A DNA stretch of 64,000 nt, from assembly GCA_938085105.1 (NCBI GenBank), contig CALKGK010000044.1, positions 1 through 64,000 on the forward strand, read 5' to 3'. Below, one piece after another: positions 36,374-42,186 of this stretch. Positions within the stretch are counted from its first letter, which is position 1; each line of letters begins with the position of its first letter. The notes beneath the pieces are model-generated. The model was not told the DNA's origin. It ran no database searches and was given only the letters and a program-made list of their open reading frames with translations. A program made the position numbers and the translations under genes. Source of the stretch: an uncultured Flavobacteriales bacterium. GTDB taxonomy: Bacteria; Bacteroidota; Bacteroidia; Flavobacteriales_D; Sanyastnellaceae.

Positions 36374-39058
36374 ATGAAGAAAGTGAATTCACTTTTGATC
36401 CTGATCTTCGGCTTAATGACCATGTCGTCATTCGGCCAAGATTCAAACGTGTTGGGAAGAGTTCTCGACGACCAAGGAGAGCCGCTGCCCTTTGCTAATG
36501 TGCTCATTGAAGGCACTGGAATGGGAGTAGCAACTGACTTTGATGGGAATTACCGTTTGGCCGGTGTACCTCCCGGAACCTACACCATTAAGTATACCTT
36601 CGTGGGTTATGATCCCGTGACGAAAGAAGGTATTGAAGTAAAAGCAGGAACGGATACCAAAGTTCCAGACGTCAGAATGGGCAATATCTACATTGGGGTT
36701 GACATTCTTCCTGCTTTGGACTTGGAGATGGTTCGTGGAAACTTGTTGAACCTCGCCGCTATTGTTTCTATTCGAGGAAATGAGGATGCTCCCATCGCGA
36801 AAACGACGGTGAGTTCAAGCGAAATTGAGAAGTTGAACAACGGGCAAGATTTGCCTTACATGGTTCAGAATACTCCCTCCGTTGTTGTGACTAGTGATGC
36901 TGGAACTGGAATCGGTTATACCGGTTTGCGAATTCGTGGTTCTGACCAAACAAGGATCAATGTAACCATCAACGGTATTCCTTATAATGATCCGGAGTCT
37001 CAAGGTGTTTTTTGGGTGAATCTTCCCGATATGGCCTCGTCTCTTGATAACCTCCAGATTCAACGAGGTGTTGGTTCATCAACCAATGGAGCAGGAGCCT
37101 TTGGAGCCAGTATGTCGCTGAACACCCTTATGATTCCAAACCAAGCATTTGCTCAAATTAACAACAGTTTTGGGTCTTTCAATACCATGAAAAACACAGT
37201 GGCCTTTGGAAGTGGACTGATTGATGGAAAATGGAAGTTTGAAGGAAGACTTTCTCAAATTACAAGCGACGGTTACATTGATCGCGCCTCTGCAGACCTT
37301 AAGAGTTATTACATGTCTGGAGCCTACGATAATGGGAGAACCAGCATTCAAGCTTTGGTTTTTGGAGGTAAAGAGCGAACCTACCAAAGTTGGTACGGTA
37401 CTCCAGAATCTCGATTGAACAATGATGAGGAAGCTATGCGAACTCACGCTGCGAATGAAGGCTACAGCGAAGCCCAACTTCAGAATCTCTTGAACTCTGG
37501 TCGAACTTACAATTTTTACCTCTACGAGAATGAAGTGGATGATTATGCTCAAGACCATTATCAGTTGCATTTGAATCACCGCATTGGTAATTATTTAACC
37601 GCTCAGTTGTCTGGACACTATACCTACGGTAGAGGATTCTTTGAGCAGGAACGTTTGGGAGAAGATTTCGAAGACTACGGTTTGCAGCCCATCGTTTTTG
37701 GAGCAGATCAGGCATTTACTGCTGATGTTGACGGAGAAGGGAATCCCGTGAATTTGGGCTTTGAGAGCAGTTATCAGAGCAGTGATGTTGAGTTTGTGCA
37801 TGAAGTGGTGAACGACGCTCAGGGCAACCCGATTTTGGATCCGAACGGAAATGTTTTGGTCAATTCACAAGCAGGGATTTCTCAAACCGACCTCATTCGA
37901 AGAAGGTGGTTGAGCAATGACTTTTACGGGTTGACTTATTCTTTGAATTACAAAAGGAATAGAGTGAATGCTGTATTGGGTGGAGCATATAACGACTATG
38001 ATGGAGATCACTACGGAGAGTTGATTTGGATGGAACAAGCCAATGGGACACAGCAGGGGGATCTTTACTACTTGAATAATGGTCGAAAGAAAGACTTCAA
38101 TACTTATATTAAATTGGATTACCGTGTGAATGAAAAGTTGAGCATTTTTGGAGATGTTCAATACCGAAATGTGACCTATTTCACCAGCGGAATTGATGCA
38201 GACCGAAGAAGTATCTCCGTGGGTGACACTCTTGATTTCGTCAATCCAAAAGTAGGGGCCACTTATAAAGTGAGCCGAAGAGATTGGATTTATGCCTCTT
38301 ATAGTGTTGGAAATAGAGAGCCTGTGAGGAATGATTACATCGACGCTCTGGACGGACAGAAGCCAACTCACGAGACGCTTTATGATCTTGAGTTTGGATA
38401 TAAGCGTCGGACAGAAAAATACATGGTGGAGTTGAATTTTTACGACATGCAATATGACAATCAGCTCGTATTGACCGGAGCTTTGAATGATGTTGGGAGT
38501 GCAATTCGTACTAACGTTGCGCAGAGTTACCGAAGAGGAGTTGAATTGGCCACGGCTTGGAACATCATGCCCGGGTTGCGTTGGAACGTGAATGCTACTT
38601 ACAGCCAGAACAGGATTCAGGATTATGAGCATGTGGTGTATGATTATACCAATGGTTTTGATGTTTTGGTGGAAGAGTATTCGGATACGGATATTTCTTT
38701 TAGTCCGGACATCATTGCCAACACCGGTTTGGAGTTCAAGTTTTTTGATAATGATCGCCAGAGCTTGAGTGCGGAATGGATCGTGCGTTATGTTGGAGAG
38801 CAGTATTTGGACAATACCTCAAATGCTGACCGTGCGATTGATGCGTATTTGTTGAACGATGCTCGTGTGACGTATACCTTGAAGAATAGGTTGTTTAAGA
38901 CCGCGAGTTTGAACCTGTTGGTGAACAATGTTTTGAATGAACAGTATTCGAGCAATGGGTATACGTACTCATATGTAGTAGGAGAGATGGTTACGGAGAA
39001 TTTCTTTTATCCTCAGGCAGGGACGAATGTGTTGTTGTCTTTGAATCTTGGATTTTGA
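36374..39058 (+). CDS. TonB-dependent receptor, probable thiamine-compound transporter
   Basis: The 894-residue outer-membrane receptor has a signal peptide (1-21, ending SSFGQ), a CarboxypepD_reg-like beta-sandwich (about 24-105), a plug domain (about 130-250, with IRGSDQTRINVTINGIPYNDPESQGV) and a 22-strand barrel that ends FLLSLNLGF-like with a final Phe. Substrates enter with energy from TonB-ExbBD. The upstream TPP riboswitch strongly suggests that the cargo is thiamine, its phosphates or a precursor; this is inference from regulation. No inner-membrane thiamine transporter or kinase gene follows; a strong terminator ends a single-gene transcript. Confidence 0.93.
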   Translation: MKKVNSLLILIFGLMTMSSFGQDSNVLGRVLDDQGEPLPFANVLIEGTGMGVATDFDGNYRLAGVPPGTYTIKYTFVGYDPVTKEGIEVKAGTDTKVPDVRMGNIYIGVDILPALDLEMVRGNLLNLAAIVSIRGNEDAPIAKTTVSSSEIEKLNNGQDLPYMVQNTPSVVVTSDAGTGIGYTGLRIRGSDQTRINVTINGIPYNDPESQGVFWVNLPDMASSLDNLQIQRGVGSSTNGAGAFGASMSLNTLMIPNQAFAQINNSFGSFNTMKNTVAFGSGLIDGKWKFEGRLSQITSDGYIDRASADLKSYYMSGAYDNGRTSIQALVFGGKERTYQSWYGTPESRLNNDEEAMRTHAANEGYSEAQLQNLLNSGRTYNFYLYENEVDDYAQDHYQLHLNHRIGNYLTAQLSGHYTYGRGFFEQERLGEDFEDYGLQPIVFGADQAFTADVDGEGNPVNLGFESSYQSSDVEFVHEVVNDAQGNPILDPNGNVLVNSQAGISQTDLIRRRWLSNDFYGLTYSLNYKRNRVNAVLGGAYNDYDGDHYGELIWMEQANGTQQGDLYYLNNGRKKDFNTYIKLDYRVNEKLSIFGDVQYRNVTYFTSGIDADRRSISVGDTLDFVNPKVGATYKVSRRDWIYASYSVGNREPVRNDYIDALDGQKPTHETLYDLEFGYKRRTEKYMVELNFYDMQYDNQLVLTGALNDVGSAIRTNVAQSYRRGVELATAWNIMPGLRWNVNATYSQNRIQDYEHVVYDYTNGFDVLVEEYSDTDISFSPDIIANTGLEFKFFDNDRQSLSAEWIVRYVGEQYLDNTSNADRAIDAYLLNDARVTYTLKNRLFKTASLNLLVNNVLNEQYSSNGYTYSYVVGEMVTENFFYPQAGTNVLLSLNLGF

Positions 39059-39075
39059 TTTTTGTTGATTTGAGA

Positions 39076-39108
39076 AGCCACCCTTTCATTGAGAGGGTGG
39101 CTTTTTTT
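39076..39108 (+). terminator. Rho-independent terminator after the TonB-dependent receptor
   Basis: AGCCACCCT (39076-39084) pairs perfectly with AGGGTGGCT (39094-39102), a 9-base-pair stem, followed by a T-run to 39108. Confidence 0.93.
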
Positions 39109-39112
39109 GTTG

Positions 39113-39255
39113 GCTATCGGCTTAAGTAGCCCAGATTTTCAACCCGGATAAAACCTCTTTGTTTTAGGGTCTAAAAGATCGAACGGTGCTCCGAAGAGCT
39201 CATCACTCTCCGCTTTCTACCTTCGCTCTGCATATGCTATCGGCTTAAGTAGCCC
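39113..39255 (-). repeat. Two minus-strand copies of the 20-base core with a diverged 124-like unit
   Basis: Cores in the reverse orientation lie at 39113-39132 and 39236-39255, 123 bases apart. The sequence between them is a diverged copy of the 124-base unit of the left array read on the other strand: shared blocks include TTTTCAACCCGGA after the first core and CTCTCCGCT plus CGCTCTG before the second. It sits only 5 bases after the receptor terminator, between convergent genes. Confidence 0.9.
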
Positions 39256-39389
39256 ATTTTTTATTTGGTTTGAAGGATTGAGTTTGTTTAGGAAAGCCCC
39301 ACTTCAAACTCTGTGTTTTGATGCATGATTGATATCGGCCAAGAATCCATCATCCACCTGAAAAATAGAGAATAAGGGCGATTCAGCGA
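39256..39389. other. Non-coding stretch before the GGGP synthase stop
   Basis: This stretch is flanked by the repeat pair and the GGGP synthase gene. After the core it shares a CCCA...TTTTTTATT-like flank with the copy at 45288. I see no gene or clear terminator in the rest. Confidence 0.4.
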
Positions 39390-40115
39390 TTAACTTCTGC
39401 CTAAGTCAGCTAAAAGCTCAGGGTTTTGCTCAAATACGGTGCCTATTACAACAATGTCGGCTCCCGCATCAAATGCTGATTTCATTTGGAGTTCTCCTCG
39501 GATTCCCCCGCCAACGATGAGTGGTAAGGAACAATGTGTTCGGACATCCTTAATCATCTCTCTTGATACCTCCTGCATTGCACCGCTGCCCGCATCTAAA
39601 TAGATGCATTTCATTCCAAGCTGTTCTCCAGCTAGAGCAGTTGCAGATGCAATGCTGGGTTTATCGCGGGGTATTGGGCTTGTGTTGCTCATGTAAGAAG
39701 CAGTAGTTGCTCGACCACCGTCTATGAGTAAATAGGCAGTTGGAATAATTTCTAAGCCAGAACGCTTTAAATTGAAGGCAGCTTTAACGTGCTGGCCGAT
39801 TAAGTACTCGGGGTTTCTTCCTGATATCAGACTTAATAGTAAGATTGCATCTGCTGCAGAGCTAATTTGATCATTCGACCCTGGGAAAAGAATGATTGGA
39901 ATTTTAACTTGATTTTTCACCTCCATCAGTAAGGAATGAAACTGATCTTCCACCAAATGGCTTCCTCCGATCAAAAGAAAGTCTGCATTTGTGTTGGCTG
40001 CACTCAAAAGTTTACCGAATGAAGCGGTCAATTGAACTTCATCAGGGTCGAGCAAAAGGGCAAGACCTTTTTTGTTTTGAAGTTTGAAATCGAGAATTTT
40101 CTGATAAACCAACAT
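39390..40115 (-). CDS. Geranylgeranylglyceryl-phosphate synthase family protein (bacterial group II)
   Basis: The 241-residue TIM-barrel protein fits the GGGPS/PcrB family, which attaches a polyprenyl chain to sn-glycerol-1-phosphate, the first committed step of archaeal ether lipids. Visible motifs: LLLDPDE near residue 20, LLIGGSHL, ILFPGSNDQIS, KCIYLDAGSGA and VGGGIRG near the glycerol-phosphate phosphate site. Bacteroidota members form a GGGPS group distinct from Bacillota PcrB; the lipid made in these bacteria is not settled to my knowledge. It lies 25 bases downstream of an alpha/beta hydrolase gene, and the two likely share a transcript. Confidence 0.9.
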   Translation of the reverse strand: MLVYQKILDFKLQNKKGLALLLDPDEVQLTASFGKLLSAANTNADFLLIGGSHLVEDQFHSLLMEVKNQVKIPIILFPGSNDQISSAADAILLLSLISGRNPEYLIGQHVKAAFNLKRSGLEIIPTAYLLIDGGRATTASYMSNTSPIPRDKPSIASATALAGEQLGMKCIYLDAGSGAMQEVSREMIKDVRTHCSLPLIVGGGIRGELQMKSAFDAGADIVVIGTVFEQNPELLADLGRS

Positions 40116-40140
40116 GTTGGCAAATGTAGGGAAAGCACAA

Positions 40141-40983
40141 TCATTTTTCTTTACCGTTCCAGATGCCAGAAGATTTTACGAACTCTAAAGTGTTTTGATT
40201 GATCAGCTGGTGTCCTTGATTGAGAAAATGTAGGCGGCTTTTTTCAAGGCCCAATTTCAATAGTTTCCTTCCATGCTTTGGCTTGATTACACTATCTTTT
40301 TTCCCCATGATTAAGTTCAAGTCAACCTTCTGTTTTTGCGAAATGAGGAAGATTTGTCTCAAATTGGGTTTGAAGTGCTGAAAAGCTAACCAAGAGTGGT
40401 AAATGCGCATTCGGTCTTCAACACGATTCCCCTCTCCTAAATTTACGTGCACAAAACGATGCAGCTTCCCATCAATCAATCGAAACTGTCTTAGAAGATC
40501 GGTCAATTTGAGTATTTTCCTAGGGTTTTGGGCTACTGATTGGAATAAGTTTCTGCCGATTTTCGTTCCAATGAGCAATTGGTAAAAAGGGTTGATGTAC
40601 AAACCATCTGGCGCAAGAAGAAGCACTCGGTCAATCTTGAAAGCATTCATTTCTATAATGGAAAGACAGATTTTGCCTCCAAGACTATATCCAATCAAAG
40701 AGAAAGATGCTACTCCTAGCGAAGACAAAAACGCTTTTACAAGTTCTTGGAAGGAAACGAGAGAAACACCGTCTAGAATATCCAGTTCATTAGGCCAGGT
40801 GCTTGCTCCGTGATCAAATAGGTGAACGGATACAATTGATTCGTCTTCTCCTACCATCTCCTCAAAAAGTTTCATGTCCTCTAGAGGGCGGTTGAATCCG
40901 TGAAATGCCAGTACGGTGGAATTTCCTGTTCCGAATTGGGCATATTCTAGAGTGAAACCGTTGTGATGAAAGAGATTGGGCAT
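40141..40983 (-). CDS. Alpha/beta hydrolase
   Basis: The 280-residue protein has the alpha/beta-hydrolase fold: an oxyanion-type HGFNRP (28-33), the nucleophile elbow GYSLGG with Ser100, a late acidic residue in MGKKDSVI (about 240) and a C-terminal His in NQGHQLI. There is no signal peptide, so it is probably cytoplasmic. The substrate cannot be read from the sequence; linkage with the GGGP synthase gene hints at lipid or isoprenoid-ester chemistry, which is speculative. It starts 24 bases from the left end of the IS1595-like element. Confidence 0.85.
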   Translation of the reverse strand: MPNLFHHNGFTLEYAQFGTGNSTVLAFHGFNRPLEDMKLFEEMVGEDESIVSVHLFDHGASTWPNELDILDGVSLVSFQELVKAFLSSLGVASFSLIGYSLGGKICLSIIEMNAFKIDRVLLLAPDGLYINPFYQLLIGTKIGRNLFQSVAQNPRKILKLTDLLRQFRLIDGKLHRFVHVNLGEGNRVEDRMRIYHSWLAFQHFKPNLRQIFLISQKQKVDLNLIMGKKDSVIKPKHGRKLLKLGLEKSRLHFLNQGHQLINQNTLEFVKSSGIWNGKEK

Positions 40984-41006
40984 AGTCGCGAAGTTAAGAA
41001 ATGAGA

Positions 41007-41026
41007 GCTATCGGCTTAAGTAGCCC
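41007..41026 (-). repeat. Core motif copy, left end of the IS1595-like element
   Basis: Exact reverse-strand core. GCTA and TAGC can form a 4-base-pair stem with a 10-base loop. Confidence 0.9.
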
Positions 41027-41124
41027 ACTTTTCTGATTCAGAATAGGACAATGACTTTGTGAATGACTGGTTCTAATTTGTTTGTGGTGAGTGGTTTAGT
41101 GCTTCGATTCTGTAATTTTCTAAA

Positions 41125-42015
41125 ATGTTATATCGTGAAAATAAACAGCAATTTTCACCTTTTCCGAATCATCTGAATAACGAGAGGAAATGCTTAGAAT
41201 ATCTTATTTACTGCAAATGGGGCTCCGGCTACAAATGTAGGAAATGTGGAAACTTGAAGTTTGGGAGAGGGAAAAAATGGCATCATCGCAGATGTACAAG
41301 ATGCAGATATGATGAATCCCCAACAGCGAGAACTCTTTTTCATAAAATAAAGTTCCCTTTAACCAAAGCCTTCGGAATGGTGAATGAATTGGTCCTTGAA
41401 GAAGAAGGAAGATCTTCAATCGCTCTTGCAGTCAAGTATCGGGTTTGTCAGGAAACTGCTTGGTTCTTTAAGAGGAAGGTTCAACAAGCAATGGCAAGGT
41501 TTGAAACAAAGACCTTCATGTCTTCTGCCGAGAAAACAATCTTTATTAGGAGCAGGTCGCTCCTTGGGAAGAATATGCTATTAGAAGCTCAATGGGAGCG
41601 TGCAACTCGTATCGACTTTACGTTGAATTCTATTCCTTCGGAAAATGAATCGGCGAATTATTTGGCAACGGCTAAGTCAGTTCTTCAAAAGAAAGTTGGT
41701 CAAATTGATCGAGAAATGCGGCCCAATGAAGTCGCTTTAAGACAGCATAAATTAGCTCGAGGCTCGTTTTGGAAGCAGAACTTGATTTTTGGAGTCTCTA
41801 ATGAACCCCGTGAGGTGGGGGAATACCGAACTGAGCTTGAGGCATGGGTTCGCAAAACTCATTTCCATATCTCAAAAAAGCATCTCTTCTATTATTGCTG
41901 TGAATTCAATTTTAGAAAGTGGAAGAAAGTAAGCCTTGAAATAGGACCTAAGGAATTAATAAAGTCCATGGTTCTTCACCCTTGGCTTCGATTCGCAAAA
42001 ATTTCGGCGACGTAA
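41125..42015 (+). CDS. IS1595/ISXO2-like transposase-related protein, probably catalytically inactive
   Basis: The 296-residue protein has the N-terminal zinc ribbon of IS1595-family transposases (C38, C41, C57, C60), then the family's helical segment (TARTLFHKIKFPLTKAF...GRSSIALAVKYRVCQETAWFFKRKVQQAM). The C-terminal block WVRKTHFHISKKHLFYYCCE (241-260) and the following FNFRKW match the end of ISXO2-like domains. In between, the expected catalytic pattern is not recognisable: the VExDE-type segment appears as SAEKTIF (134-140), and the HxNxxEx(W) block is PREVGEYRTELEAW (228-241); only D195 might be a retained Asp. It is intact and uninterrupted, so it seems kept for a function. Its stop codon (42013-42015) lies inside the right repeat. 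Confidence 0.8.
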   Translation: MLYRENKQQFSPFPNHLNNERKCLEYLIYCKWGSGYKCRKCGNLKFGRGKKWHHRRCTRCRYDESPTARTLFHKIKFPLTKAFGMVNELVLEEEGRSSIALAVKYRVCQETAWFFKRKVQQAMARFETKTFMSSAEKTIFIRSRSLLGKNMLLEAQWERATRIDFTLNSIPSENESANYLATAKSVLQKKVGQIDREMRPNEVALRQHKLARGSFWKQNLIFGVSNEPREVGEYRTELEAWVRKTHFHISKKHLFYYCCEFNFRKWKKVSLEIGPKELIKSMVLHPWLRFAKISAT

Positions 42016-42024
42016 GCCGATAGC
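42005..42024 (+). repeat. Diverged core motif, right end of the IS1595-like element
   Basis: Core with three changes (CGGCGACGTAAGCCGATAGC). It includes the TAA stop of the transposase-like gene, and the change GCTA to GCGA weakens the hairpin stem. Confidence 0.85.
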
Positions 42025-42117
42025 TTCTTTTTTAGGAATGATGAGGTTTATCAACAACTTTCGAGAAGCTTGTGAAAAGTTCCATCCAAATAAGCTTCCT
42101 AAACCAAAAGGGTTGTC

Positions 42118-42125
42118 TAATTTTG
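42118..42125 (+). promoter_or_regulatory. -7 promoter box TAATTTTG upstream of carB
   Basis: TAATTTTG fits TAnnTTTG and lies 61 bases before the carB ATG. No clear -33 match. Confidence 0.4.
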
Positions 42126-42186
42126 TCCTCGGAATCTTCCCCGCGTCATCGCTGTCACCATATTTGAGTGAACGGCTAAAAAAAAA

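Larger units (their letters stand above)
41007..42024 (+). mobile_element. IS1595-like element bounded by inverted copies of the 20-base core
   Basis: The left end GCTATCGGCTTAAGTAGCCC (41007-41026) and the right end CGGCGACGTAAGCCGATAGC (42005-42024) are inverted repeats that match at 17 of 20 positions. The unit is 1018 bases and carries one gene, which fills it from 41125 to the right repeat. The flanking 8 bases (40999-41006 and 42025-42032) are different, so no target duplication is visible. The ends are the same motif that is scattered in the other intergenic loci here. It may be an old insertion or a fixed, domesticated unit. Confidence 0.8.

Noticed and set aside
37865-38632. Minus-strand open frame of 255 codons within the TonB-dependent receptor
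   Set aside because: Antisense shadow; the plus-strand receptor is complete and continuous.
40999-42032. Target-site duplication flanking the IS1595-like element
   Set aside because: The 8 bases on each side (AAATGAGA and TTCTTTTT) do not match, so recent transposition is not supported.
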